Source of the DNA: Methanomassiliicoccales archaeon
Lineage (GTDB): Archaea; Thermoplasmatota; Thermoplasmata; Methanomassiliicoccales; JAAEEP01
DNA length: 60,728 nt
Direction of reading: 5' to 3'
Assembly (NCBI GenBank): GCA_013415695.1
Contig: JAAEEP010000013.1
Span: 1-60,728 of the forward strand
In this document: piece by piece, positions 28,313 through 37,257 of the stretch
Layout: the number at the start of each line of letters is the position of its first letter
Position numbering within the stretch: the first letter of the stretch is position 1
Made by a program: the position numbers and the translations under genes
The notes under the pieces: generated by a model
Told to the model about the DNA's origin: nothing
The model's input: the letters and a program-made list of their open reading frames with translations, nothing else
The model's database searches: none

Positions 28313-28618
28313 ATGAAGAAGACAACAGCCGCTGTGATTGCCACCTTCGCGCTTTTCCTTGCGGCCTCGGGACTTATTGTCTCGGGGTCCCTTGCTTTCG
28401 GTTTTCCGGGAGCAACGGATGCCACAATGGACGACACTCAGGTTATACCCGGAAACTCTCCCCATGTCATACCTGGTAATTCTCCACACGTAATACCCGG
28501 CAATTCGCCTCATTCCATTGTGGATGTGACTTCCCTAGTAATCCCTGGGAACAGCCCCCATGGATGGACTTGGACGGACTGCCTTTCATATGTGATTCCT
28601 GGCAACTCTCCTCATTAA
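28313..28618 (+). CDS. secreted small protein with five VIPGNSPH octapeptide repeats
   Basis: 101 residues from the ATG at 28313; the upstream in-frame start at 28220 lies before the promoter. An N-terminal signal peptide (MKKTTAAV plus a hydrophobic stretch to about residue 33) predicts export. The rest is mainly exact repeats of VIPGNSPH at residues 44-51, 52-59, 60-67, 76-83 and 94-101, the last ending at the stop codon. Spacers are 8 and 10 residues. The repeats differ in codons at every residue yet are identical in protein, so the octapeptide itself is under selection. It could be a peptide precursor, a surface anchor or a metal binder; no family is recognised. Confidence 0.75.
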   Translation: MKKTTAAVIATFALFLAASGLIVSGSLAFGFPGATDATMDDTQVIPGNSPHVIPGNSPHVIPGNSPHSIVDVTSLVIPGNSPHGWTWTDCLSYVIPGNSPH

Positions 28619-28619
28619 G

Positions 28620-28667
28620 GAGATCCTGAAACCACTTACTTTTCTATTCATTTCTTTCTTAAAATAT
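28620..28667 (+). terminator. T-rich terminator candidate after the octapeptide gene
   Basis: The 48 bases between the octapeptide stop and the convergent regulator stop are pyrimidine-rich with several short T-runs, fitting an archaeal U-tract terminator. Confidence 0.3.
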
Positions 28668-31358
28668 TCAGGGTGCTATGATCTCTAATGTTTGCACGAG
28701 ATCCCTTGTCAGATTTTCATGCTTCATTTTGGTGGCTATGTCCAAAGCTTCCTCGAAGAGCATGATGGCCTCCTTCTCATCGTTGTTCTCCAGGTAAACC
28801 TGACCTATCTCATATAACCAGTAACTCAGTTTGATAGGGACACCCAGCTTCCTAAGGATGGTGAGGCTTGTCTGAAACTCGTCCTTTGCCCATTCCCAAT
28901 CGTTCTTCTTTGAATAGAGGTAGCCCCGGTACAGATGCATCGTGGATACCATTATTCTGTCATCTAGCTTTGAGAAGATATCTGAAGCCCTGTCGATCAA
29001 TTCCTCGCTCTCGCCAAGAACTCCCATCTCCAGGTAGGAAGCGGCTGCATTGGAAAAGGCATAACCAAGTGTAATAAGGTCCCCTACGGACTGGGCGAGG
29101 TTTATTGCTTTTTCCTGGTACTTCAGGGAGTTGTCCATGTCTCCCAATGCTCTAAGATCGTTACCTAGGCTGGTACTCACCTTGGCAATCTCATTGGCAT
29201 CACCGATTTTCTCTAAAACTAACAAAGCTTCCTTCTTGAACTTGATGGCCGTTTCATAATCGAGAAGATTCTCGTAGACCCTGCCAATTCCATATAAGGC
29301 CTTTCCTTCTCCCATCTCCTCACCGATAGAATGGGCTAATTCTCTTGATCTGTTGAAAAATTCAATGGCCAGGTCATTCTCCCCGATGCGTTCATGAAGC
29401 CCACCCATATCATAGAAGATATCCACAAGGGTGTGAACGTCATCACCCTCTTCAGCCAGCCTTCGCCCCTCTTGGAGGTACGTACTAGCCTGGGCGAATT
29501 CCCCTCTTCGGAGCATTATGGACCCCACCCTCCTATTGACATCTGCAATTATCCTTCTGTCTCGTTCTGCTGAGGCCAGTTTCAGGATCTCCTGGAAGTG
29601 ATGAACGGCCTCATCCCAGTCCCCCTGTATGTCCCGAATCTGCCCCCTCAGGGTCAGAAGTTCCATTCGATCATCAGGTGATACATCATGGCAGGTCTCG
29701 AGCACCTGCCCGACAAGAGGGGCGAATGGTGCTGCGTAGCCCTTGGCTATTATCATCCTGCCGTGGGCGGCAGCTATGCGTATGGCCTTCTCTTCATCCC
29801 CAGCACTCAGGCTGTGATAGAGAGCCTCAACGTAGGCAGGTACTGATGAGTCCTCAAGGTAGAAGCTGGACGCGGCTCGGTGAAGTGCGATTCGTTGCTT
29901 CGGCCTCAGTCGAGAGTAGAAGAACTCACGGACGAGGTCGTGCATTCCGATCAGCCTTCCTATCGCCTCCTGGAGCAGCGATTTGGACAGTAGCCCATCT
30001 AAGGTATCGTAATCCACCATGTAGTCCTCATAGCTCATGTCCTGAGTCCGTCTGCCACCATCCTTCTCCAGCTCTTCTTCCATGATGAAGAAGGCATCCA
30101 CAAGGACGGGATAACGGAACACACTAGCTATCTCCAGGATCCTCCTTTCAGTGAGATCAAGCTTGGAGTAGACCTCATGCTCAATGAACATTCGAACGTC
30201 TTTCCCAAGGTAACTTTGCGGATCATCGATGAGCTGGAGGAAGAGCGGGTGTCCGTTGGTGGCATTGTATATGGCCTCAATGGCCTTCTCGTGTATCGAT
30301 CTCCCTGAGAGCATCTTGCCCGCGCTATCCCTGTCTAGGCCATGCAGGTTCATCTCCTCTATGATTCCTGTGACCACCTCGCTTCTATTGTAGAAGGTAG
30401 GGATTTCACGACTGGCTACTATAATTCTCACTCTCTCTAGAGGGGTCAATACTGCAATGAGGGCGCTAAGGAATTCAAGGACGGGAGGCTCGGATTTCTG
30501 GATATCGTCCACGATTAAGAGGATCTCCGATTCAGCAAGATCGCTCTCGAGTATTGCACAGACCTCCCCCACCTTTGGAATCTCAGTCTGAGCGAGATAT
30601 CTCTCCAATCCCTTTCTACCCAGGTGTGAGAGGAACTCTGCTAAGGGTCCCAGGAGTATCTTGAGGGTTATCCACTCGTGGACCTTATACCAGAATAGGT
30701 TGGTGGAATCCCTGATCTCCTGTGCGAATTTGGCTAGGAGGGTGGTCTTTCCGATCCCTGCGATTCCATGGACCACAAGCAGTCTCTCAGTCTCCGAATT
30801 CATGAATTCTTGGAGCCTCTTGATTTCTTGAGTCCTTCCAAAGAATGTTCTGACGGCTGGTTTGCGATCTGAATAATCGACGTACCTTCTCTCTTCCTTA
30901 ATCTTTCCTTCATGGAACGCAGAACAGTTGAAGACTCCCCTTTCTACTCCTGAAGCCAGTTCTACAAGTGAGTAGCTCCTGGGAAGGTAAAGGTTAAGGC
31001 GGCCAACATCCTCCTCCCTTTCCACCCCATCGAAATCGATAATCCTGACGCGGATCGATTCGATATCCTCTTTGAGGGCCAAGCCCTCCTGAAATCCCAG
31101 GTGACTCAGGAAGTAGACATTGCGTACCCTTTGCAGACCTTTGATGTGCTTCACCTGAACCTCGATGAGGTCGTCCTTGACGAGTTCATTGAGGAATCTC
31201 GAAACATTGTTCCTACCTACCCCGACAGCTTCGGCTACCCCATCCTGAGTCACAGCCTCTGGGGATGCCGAATCCTGAAGATATCTATGGTGGCTCAGGA
31301 GATGAAGAATGATCTTCTCCTTGGATGTGAGAAGATTCTTCCTGGTCCGCCGGGTCAC
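28668..31358 (-). CDS. wHTH-STAND ATPase-TPR regulator
   Basis: 896 residues. The N-terminal winged HTH (about 10-75: DGVAEAVGVGRNNVSRFLNE) is MarR/IclR-like. A linker leads to a STAND/NB-ARC ATPase with Walker A HGIAGIGKTTLL (198-209) and Walker B EILLIVDDIQ (about 272). From about residue 560 to the end there are TPR repeats, for example ALYGIGRVYENLLDYETAI. STAND-TPR proteins are switches that oligomerise after the TPR part binds a ligand or partner. It starts with GTG at 31358 and is divergent from a DUF835 gene whose promoter carries the element shared with the octapeptide gene. Ligand unknown. Confidence 0.88.
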   Translation of the reverse strand: MTRRTRKNLLTSKEKIILHLLSHHRYLQDSASPEAVTQDGVAEAVGVGRNNVSRFLNELVKDDLIEVQVKHIKGLQRVRNVYFLSHLGFQEGLALKEDIESIRVRIIDFDGVEREEDVGRLNLYLPRSYSLVELASGVERGVFNCSAFHEGKIKEERRYVDYSDRKPAVRTFFGRTQEIKRLQEFMNSETERLLVVHGIAGIGKTTLLAKFAQEIRDSTNLFWYKVHEWITLKILLGPLAEFLSHLGRKGLERYLAQTEIPKVGEVCAILESDLAESEILLIVDDIQKSEPPVLEFLSALIAVLTPLERVRIIVASREIPTFYNRSEVVTGIIEEMNLHGLDRDSAGKMLSGRSIHEKAIEAIYNATNGHPLFLQLIDDPQSYLGKDVRMFIEHEVYSKLDLTERRILEIASVFRYPVLVDAFFIMEEELEKDGGRRTQDMSYEDYMVDYDTLDGLLSKSLLQEAIGRLIGMHDLVREFFYSRLRPKQRIALHRAASSFYLEDSSVPAYVEALYHSLSAGDEEKAIRIAAAHGRMIIAKGYAAPFAPLVGQVLETCHDVSPDDRMELLTLRGQIRDIQGDWDEAVHHFQEILKLASAERDRRIIADVNRRVGSIMLRRGEFAQASTYLQEGRRLAEEGDDVHTLVDIFYDMGGLHERIGENDLAIEFFNRSRELAHSIGEEMGEGKALYGIGRVYENLLDYETAIKFKKEALLVLEKIGDANEIAKVSTSLGNDLRALGDMDNSLKYQEKAINLAQSVGDLITLGYAFSNAAASYLEMGVLGESEELIDRASDIFSKLDDRIMVSTMHLYRGYLYSKKNDWEWAKDEFQTSLTILRKLGVPIKLSYWLYEIGQVYLENNDEKEAIMLFEEALDIATKMKHENLTRDLVQTLEIIAP

Positions 31359-31403
31359 GCGACTTTATCATCGTTCATAGAAAAAAAGATTGCTGAATCA
31401 AAA

Positions 31404-31416
31404 GTAGCATGCTCAA
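31404..31416 (+). promoter_or_regulatory. shared upstream element GTAGCATGCTCAA, copy 2
   Basis: Exact 13-base match to 28242-28254, here 19 bases upstream of TTTATATA (31423-31430). It lies in the divergent gap between the STAND-TPR regulator and the DUF835 gene, the usual place for a regulator's own binding site. Confidence 0.6.
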
Positions 31417-31471
31417 CACGGTTTTATATACCGTTAAAGCGGAATTGAGTCCTAAGACGGAGGAATTTGGA

Positions 31472-32056
31472 ATGGTTTCAGAAGGTATCACCTCTAAGAT
31501 ATCCCTGCTTACCGAAAGCTACCCCAGATATGGATTTGATGCTCTTTCGATGCTCATCAATACCGGATGGGATGCACTCTGCATCACTCGTCTGCATCCG
31601 GATTATATCACCAAGAAGTTCGGACTCAACAACATAAAATGTCAATGGTTGAGTACTCGCAAAGGAAAGGATATAATCTCACCAAAGTCCATGGGACAGC
31701 TGGTCAAGGCAGTAAAGGCTTCCTTGAAGAAGAGTGATTGCACCATCATTTTCCTAGATGGACTGGAGTACCTGCTGATGTGGAATGACATGAGCAAGGT
31801 GATCTCCACTTTAAGGGAGATAGACTCGGTACTAAGAAACAAGACCGCTGAGATGCTAATATGCATAGATCCTTTGACCCTGGAACAGAGGGATCTTGAC
31901 AGATTGTTCTCGGAGTTCCCCCAGCACTCTGCTACCGAGGTGGTGGAAATTCTCACTACCGAACTACCTCAGCAAATCGACGAAGCCTTGCCAGGGACCG
32001 CTGATCGAACGATCGGGGATCTACTGAGATTAGGAGAATTGCATGCAATTCCATGA
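31472..32056 (+). CDS. DUF835 family protein 1
   Basis: 194 residues from the ATG at 31472 (ACGGAGG ahead); the longer frame from 31409 begins inside the promoter element. The DUF835 core is seen in ALCITRLHPDYITKKFG, KCQWLST and TIIFLDGLEYLLMWND (about residues 90-105), a layout like a degenerate P-loop or RecA-type fold. DUF835 proteins are common in Thermoplasmatota and often accompany regulators or sensors. It is divergent from the STAND-TPR gene. Its last 101 bases overlap the tail of another DUF835 gene on the other strand. Confidence 0.85.
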   Translation: MVSEGITSKISLLTESYPRYGFDALSMLINTGWDALCITRLHPDYITKKFGLNNIKCQWLSTRKGKDIISPKSMGQLVKAVKASLKKSDCTIIFLDGLEYLLMWNDMSKVISTLREIDSVLRNKTAEMLICIDPLTLEQRDLDRLFSEFPQHSATEVVEILTTELPQQIDEALPGTADRTIGDLLRLGELHAIP

Positions 32057-32501
32057 CCAGGTCGTTCAGTTCCTCTACGAACCTGAGAAGCTTAGAGAAG
32101 TCATTGAAGAGTGAGAGGTATTCAATACCGTCAAGCATCACCACGCCGTTTCCTCCGTCACTGAGGAACGATGCTATTTTGCTTCTCAAGCGGGAAAGTT
32201 GGTGCGCCGGGATATTGCTCTCTCCGTGTCGCTCGCTGAGCCAGACCGACTTGAAGTCCCCAGTAACCCACATTCCCTGAACGATCTCAGGATGGTATCG
32301 GGATATACACAACATTTTACGACCCGTTGAGACGAAGTCACGGGCTATCGAAAAAGCTCTATCTGATCTTGGATTGAGAATGAGATAGATTCGGCCTAGG
32401 TCGAATGCATAGACGTCATTGTTTACACTGACATTGATGGATTCAACTCTTTGACATTCGGTCCTAGCGGCCATTGTCATTTTTGTATCACCACCATCCA
32501 T
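31956..32501 (-). CDS. DUF835 family protein 2
   Basis: 181 residues from the ATG at 32501; ATGs at 32480 and 32474, which have GGTGGTGAT ahead, are also possible. A TATA-like CTTTAATAG lies about 45-55 bases upstream. The core mirrors its neighbour: MLCISRYHPEIVQGMW, SVWLSERHG, GVVMLDGIEYLSLFNDFSK and LLISVDPRSFDQRSL. The two genes converge with a 101-base overlap of coding sequence. Function unknown. Confidence 0.83.
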   Translation of the reverse strand: MDGGDTKMTMAARTECQRVESINVSVNNDVYAFDLGRIYLILNPRSDRAFSIARDFVSTGRKMLCISRYHPEIVQGMWVTGDFKSVWLSERHGESNIPAHQLSRLRSKIASFLSDGGNGVVMLDGIEYLSLFNDFSKLLRFVEELNDLVMELHAILLISVDPRSFDQRSLARLRRFAEVVR

Positions 32502-32656
32502 GTCTTTTTTGGTATCCAAGACGCTGGGCTGGCTACGATATGAATCTATTAAAGCTTTTCCAAACAATCATTTACGCATGTCTTTAAGTGGATATGCCCA
32601 AAAATATCCAGACTGAGAATCTCTCTGCATAATGATAATGTCAATCCGATGAATCT

Positions 32657-33577
32657 TCAAGAGAGCGTTTTCTCGCTCATTATCACCTTTGTCTCTCCCT
32701 TTCTTGAGAAGGCGAGAGCCATATAGGGGGTGTTGTGAGAATAACCAATGTTGCCGTCTTTATCGATGGCAATCACACCACCTAGGCCGTCAACTCTTCT
32801 CTCCAAGTACTCGACCGCGGCGCCTGTGGCCTCCAAAGCATTGTAACCCCTCTCAACCAGGTCACAGACTCTCCTGGCAAGGGTCACCTTCATGATGGAC
32901 TCTCCCCAACCAGTGGCCGATGCTCCTGCGGTAAAATCATCGGCGTAGGTCCCGCATCCGACCAAGGGCGAGTCGCCTATCCTTCCCGGAAGCTTATTTG
33001 GCGTTCCACCAGTGGATGTCGCGGCGGCTATCCTTCCTTTGTCGTCAATGGCTACTGCCCCCACGGTTCCCATTGTCGGACCTTCTTTCTCGAATATCAT
33101 TCGACTAGTGAACGTCTTGTCAAGCTGTATCTTCTTCCATCGCTCCAATTCCCTGTCCATAAGTAGTTCCCTAGTGGAGACCGTTTCCATCCCTATTCGC
33201 CTGGCGAATAGTAGTGCACCTTTGCCAACAAGCATTGAATGTCTTCCATCTTCCAAGACTTCCCTTGCCAGTGACACGGGATGACGGATACACTGTACAC
33301 TCCCAACCGCCCCCATTCTGAGATCAGTACCGTCCATGATCATGGCGTCCATCTCCACCTCACCGTTGGCGTTCAGGAAGGAACCGTGACCAGCATCGAA
33401 AGCGGGATAGTCCTCAAGCAGGCATGCCGTTCTCTCCACAGTGTCCAGGGCGGACATACCTTGCGAAAGGAGTTCTGTGCCTAGCTTGACCGCCCTCCGG
33501 CATCCATCTAGATGAGATCGATGTTTCTCCCTAGGGATATTCCATGCGCCACCGTGAACGATGATCGAGGGATCCAT
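32657..33577 (-). CDS. isoaspartyl peptidase / plant-type L-asparaginase
   Basis: 306 residues of the Ntn-hydrolase family. It opens DPSIIVHGGAWNIPREKHRS and contains AFDAGHGSFLNANGEVEMDA. Self-cleavage should occur before the Thr in TMGTVGAVAIDDKGRIA (about residue 168), exposing the catalytic threonine of the beta chain; TSTGGTPNKLPGRIGDSPLV follows. It releases L-Asp from isoaspartyl dipeptides or hydrolyses asparagine. Single gene, no clear operon partner. Confidence 0.92.
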   Translation of the reverse strand: MDPSIIVHGGAWNIPREKHRSHLDGCRRAVKLGTELLSQGMSALDTVERTACLLEDYPAFDAGHGSFLNANGEVEMDAMIMDGTDLRMGAVGSVQCIRHPVSLAREVLEDGRHSMLVGKGALLFARRIGMETVSTRELLMDRELERWKKIQLDKTFTSRMIFEKEGPTMGTVGAVAIDDKGRIAAATSTGGTPNKLPGRIGDSPLVGCGTYADDFTAGASATGWGESIMKVTLARRVCDLVERGYNALEATGAAVEYLERRVDGLGGVIAIDKDGNIGYSHNTPYMALAFSRKGETKVIMSEKTLS

Positions 33578-33640
33578 GTGTTGACCTAATAGTCATATAT
33601 CGATAAATAAGGAAAGGAGTTTGGAAAAGGAGTTTGATCT

Positions 33641-34963
33641 CTAGCTGTTGCCGTTCAACTTGCCGTTCAGGTACTTATCGTACCCTGTAAGGTCAAGTAG
33701 GCCGTGTCCAGAAAGGTTGAAGACGATTACTTTCTCCTCGTTGTTCTTCTTGGCTTCAATGGCCTTGTCGATGGCTGCCTTGATAGCGTGATTGGTCTCT
33801 GGAGCAGGGATGATCCCCTCAGTCCTAGCGAACAGTACACCTGCATCGAAGGTTTCCATCTGGTCATAGGTTACTGGATTCACTACTCCCGTTTTTGTCA
33901 ACAGACTTACCGTAGGAGCCATTCCGTGATATCTCAGGCCCCCGGCATGGATCGAGGGTGGAACGAAATTATGACCCAGAGTGTACATCATGAGCAGAGG
34001 CGTATAGCCTGCCGTATCACCATAATCGTATTCGAACCTGCCAGCGGATAATGAGGGTACAGACACGGGCTCCACCGCGATGATCTCAGTGTCCACCTCT
34101 CCCTTTAGCTTCTTTCCTATCATAGGGAACGTGAAGCCTGCGAAGTTGCTTCCTCCACCAGTGCAGCCTATCATGTAATCCGGTGTGATATCCAATAGCT
34201 CCAGCTGTTTGATGACCTCCTCACCGATGACCGTCTGATGCAGCATCACGTGATTGAGAACGCTTCCCAGGGAATAGTTGGTCTTGTCATCCTTGACGGC
34301 CATCTCTACCGCTTCGCTGATGGCCATCCCCAACGAACCAGGGGTGTTTGGATCCTTTTCTAGTATCTTTCTTCCAGCCTCGGTTCTGGTGCTTGGGGAA
34401 GGATAGACCGTCGCTCCGTAGGTCTCCATCACGTTTCGCCGGTAGGGTTTCTGATCAAAGGAGATCCGGACCATGTAGACCTCGCATTTCAGGTCGAACA
34501 AGTTGCAGGCCAAGGATAGGGCGGAACCCCATTGTCCAGCTCCGGTCTCGGTAGTCAAACGCTCTATCCCCTCCTTCATGTTGTAGTAAGCCTGAGGCAC
34601 TGCTGTGTTGGTCTTGTGACTTCCAGTAGGGCTTAGATCCTCGCGCTTGAAGTATATCTTAGCAGGGGTATTGAGTGCCTTCTCCAGATTGTATGCTCTC
34701 TGAAGAGGGCTAGGTCGATTGAGAAGAATGTACTTCTCTCTCACCTCCTCTGGAATGTCGATGTATCTCTCCGTGGACATCTCCTGCTCAAGGAGTGCTT
34801 TTGGGAATATCACGGCCAGTTCCTCGGGTTTCATGGGTTCGTTTGTCTGGCCGTTCAATGGGGGCGCCAATGGCTCAGGAAGATCTGGAAGGATGTTATA
34901 CCATCGCCTGGGTATGTCCTCGATTCCCAGTACGACTCTCTTATCGTCAACAAGTGGTGTCAT
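33641..34963 (-). CDS. trpB2: tryptophan synthase beta chain, TrpB2 type
   Basis: 440 residues, longer than standard TrpB (about 400), with the N-terminal extension of TrpB2 ([20 protein letters not shown]). The PLP lysine is in [18 protein letters not shown] (about residue 115). [15 protein letters not shown] follows, and the PLP phosphate site is [12 protein letters not shown]. TrpB2 makes tryptophan from indole (or phosphoserine in some archaea) and serine without a TrpA partner; no trpA is adjacent. Confidence 0.93.
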   Translation of the reverse strand: MTPLVDDKRVVLGIEDIPRRWYNILPDLPEPLAPPLNGQTNEPMKPEELAVIFPKALLEQEMSTERYIDIPEEVREKYILLNRPSPLQRAYNLEKALNTPAKIYFKREDLSPTGSHKTNTAVPQAYYNMKEGIERLTTETGAGQWGSALSLACNLFDLKCEVYMVRISFDQKPYRRNVMETYGATVYPSPSTRTEAGRKILEKDPNTPGSLGMAISEAVEMAVKDDKTNYSLGSVLNHVMLHQTVIGEEVIKQLELLDITPDYMIGCTGGGSNFAGFTFPMIGKKLKGEVDTEIIAVEPVSVPSLSAGRFEYDYGDTAGYTPLLMMYTLGHNFVPPSIHAGGLRYHGMAPTVSLLTKTGVVNPVTYDQMETFDAGVLFARTEGIIPAPETNHAIKAAIDKAIEAKKNNEEKVIVFNLSGHGLLDLTGYDKYLNGKLNGNS

Positions 34964-35032
34964 GCTGGGGGAAAAGCCTCTGAAATATATAACACTTATG
35001 AACTTTAATGTATAATAATATGCAATGATTAT

Positions 35033-36811
35033 TCAGAGAATATGGCCGCACGATCTGCAGGTGAAACCTCCCTCCTCGCCTTTGATGGGACTACCGCATA
35101 TTGGACATAATGCATGCTCCTCCACGGTAAGCACCTGTCCTGGCTTGGAACCTTCACGATAAACGGTGATGCCTTTACATCTCAAGTTGTGAGCGAGGTG
35201 GAATATCTCCGATATCTCGTCCTCGGTGACAGACGATGGAAGATTTATGGTCTTGGACACCGCATTGTCGACCACCTCTTGAAAGGCTGCTTGTATCCTC
35301 ACTTGTGCCTCCGGAGATATGTCCTGAGCAGTAACGAATAGTTCCCTAATGTCTTCAGGTATCTCCCTCATTCCTTGGATGGAGTGCCTCTTGGACACCT
35401 TTCTAATTAGTTCTTCAGAGAATATTCCCCTCTCTTTGCAGAACTCCATGAATAATGGGTTCACCTCCCTGAGATGCTCTCCCTCTAGAACATGCTTGGT
35501 GTAGGAAATGGCATACAGTGGTTCGATTCCGCTGGAGCATCCACCGATCATGCTTATCGTCCCCGTTGGTGCTATGCTTAGCAGGGTAAGGTTTCTCTGG
35601 GGGGCAGAAACCTTAGACATGTGTATATTGGGAAAGCTCCCCTTTTCCTCGGCGATGGATGCACTCTCCTTCTGGGCAGAGCTTGCGATATTGCCAATCA
35701 CCCTCTTAGCCATCTCCTGCGATTCTCTTGATCCGTAGACCAAACCCATCCTTATCAGGCAATCTGCGAATCCCATAACCCCCAACCCGATCTTCCTGTT
35801 CCCCTTCACCACCTCCTCAGTTTGGATCAAGGGAAACCTGCTTGCGTCTATCGCCCCGTCCAGGAATCTCACCCCGGTTCTGGTGATCTCGTCAAGTCTC
35901 TCCCAGTCCATTTCCCCTTGTTCCGTCATTCGGTTGAGGTTTATGGAACCCAAAACGCATGCTTCGAAAGGGAGCAGAGGTACTTCCCCGCATGGGTTCG
36001 TCGCCTTGATATGGCCCAAGAGAGGTGCGGGATTCCGCCTGTTCACCTCGTCGATAAAGATCAGACCTGGATCTCCAGTTCTCCAGGCGGATTCGGAAAT
36101 CTCTTCAAGCACATCCGCTGCATTCTTGGTCCCAGTGATCTCGTCGGTCCTAGGGTTCACCAGTTCGTACTCATCTTCTTTAATGGCTTTTTCCATGAAC
36201 TCGTCAGTGACCGCCACAGAGATATTGAAATTTGAGAGGGACTTGATATCATCCTTTGCCCGAATGAACTCGGATATATCCGGGTGGTCAACCCTAAGTA
36301 TCCCCATGGAGGCACCCCTCCTTCTTCCACCCTGTTTGATGGCCTCAGTCGCCGCATCAAAGACCTTCATGAAGGAGACTGGACCAGATGCGATTCCTCC
36401 TGTGGATCGAACCGTGTCTCCAGATGGTCTCAGGTCTGAGAAAGAGAAACCAGTTCCCCCTCCGCTTTGGTGGATGATCGCAGACCACTTGACTGCGTCA
36501 TAAATGCTCTCGATGGAATCCCCCACCGGGAGCACGAAGCAGGCACTGAGCTGCTGGAGTTCCGTTCCAGCGTTCATCAACGTAGGGGAATTGGGGATGA
36601 ACTCGAGGCTTCTCATGGCCTTGAAGAATCGATCTTCGACACTCTCCACAACCGAAGTTCTTTCTATGGTCCCGTCGCAGGTGGCTATGTTTCGAGCGAC
36701 TCTCCTGAACAGTTCATCTGGTGTCTCTGCCAGTATTCCCTCTCTATCCCTGAGAAGGTACCTGTTCTCCAATATCTTCCTGGAGTTATTGGATAGTGGA
36801 GGGAATTTCAT
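35033..36811 (-). CDS. nrdJ: adenosylcobalamin-dependent (class II) ribonucleotide reductase
   Basis: 592 residues. IPNSPTLMNAGTELQQLSAC (about 75), HQSGGGTGFSFSDLRPSGD and NPCGEVPLLPFEACVLGSIN (about 285) are class II RNR blocks with the active-site Cys residues. SIAPTGTISMIGGCSSGIEP follows. The end carries a Zn ribbon (CPICGSPIKGEEGGFTCRSC). It reduces ribonucleotides using B12 and needs no oxygen, suiting a strict anaerobe. The length is shorter than that of many 700+ residue NrdJ. No activator gene is needed for this class. Confidence 0.93.
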   Translation of the reverse strand: MKFPPLSNNSRKILENRYLLRDREGILAETPDELFRRVARNIATCDGTIERTSVVESVEDRFFKAMRSLEFIPNSPTLMNAGTELQQLSACFVLPVGDSIESIYDAVKWSAIIHQSGGGTGFSFSDLRPSGDTVRSTGGIASGPVSFMKVFDAATEAIKQGGRRRGASMGILRVDHPDISEFIRAKDDIKSLSNFNISVAVTDEFMEKAIKEDEYELVNPRTDEITGTKNAADVLEEISESAWRTGDPGLIFIDEVNRRNPAPLLGHIKATNPCGEVPLLPFEACVLGSINLNRMTEQGEMDWERLDEITRTGVRFLDGAIDASRFPLIQTEEVVKGNRKIGLGVMGFADCLIRMGLVYGSRESQEMAKRVIGNIASSAQKESASIAEEKGSFPNIHMSKVSAPQRNLTLLSIAPTGTISMIGGCSSGIEPLYAISYTKHVLEGEHLREVNPLFMEFCKERGIFSEELIRKVSKRHSIQGMREIPEDIRELFVTAQDISPEAQVRIQAAFQEVVDNAVSKTINLPSSVTEDEISEIFHLAHNLRCKGITVYREGSKPGQVLTVEEHALCPICGSPIKGEEGGFTCRSCGHIL

Positions 36812-36930
36812 GAATCCTATCTAGGCATCGAACAACTCATAATTCTATCCCTTTGAAAAGATATCAAGGCATTTATTAAGAGACTTGAATTCAATGGACC
36901 TCTGATGCCGCCGGCATTGGAGGCCGATAG

Positions 36931-37149
36931 ATGGTGATCAAGAAATGGAGCAGTGAAGGGCTGGGAATCGAGATAGAAGTAGACTATGAAAAGTGCGTTG
37001 GCATCGGTGAGTGCGTGGATTCCTGCCCCACAGATGTTTACAAGCTTGAGAATGGTAAAGCAGTAGTGCTGGATATCGATGAGTGCGTGGAGTGTTGCGC
37101 CTGCGTGGACGCGTGCCCAGAAGGAGCGATAAAGCATAACAGCTGCTAG
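36931..37149 (+). CDS. small ferredoxin, first cluster missing one Cys
   Basis: 72 residues. The second motif, CVECCACVDACPEGA, is a full CxxCxxCxxxCP. The first, CVGIGECVDSCPTDV, has Ile where the second Cys should be, so that site may hold [3Fe-4S] or no stable cluster. An N-terminal strand (SEGLGIEIEVDYEKC) precedes. It is a cytoplasmic electron carrier, partner unknown. It is divergent from nrdJ and upstream of two genes on the same strand. Confidence 0.88.
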   Translation: MVIKKWSSEGLGIEIEVDYEKCVGIGECVDSCPTDVYKLENGKAVVLDIDECVECCACVDACPEGAIKHNSC

Positions 37150-37257
37150 TCTGGAAACCGTGAAGATTCTCACTTAGAACATCGGCGCTGGCCATTACTG
37201 GGAGCATAGGGTATAAGTATACTGCTCCCGATTATTCTCCTCAGCGGAGGCGGAAGA

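Noticed and set aside
28442-28615. CRISPR-like or DNA-level tandem repeat
   Set aside because: The repeats are conserved in protein only. Their DNA differs at most third positions and the unit is only 24 bases, so it is a coding repeat.
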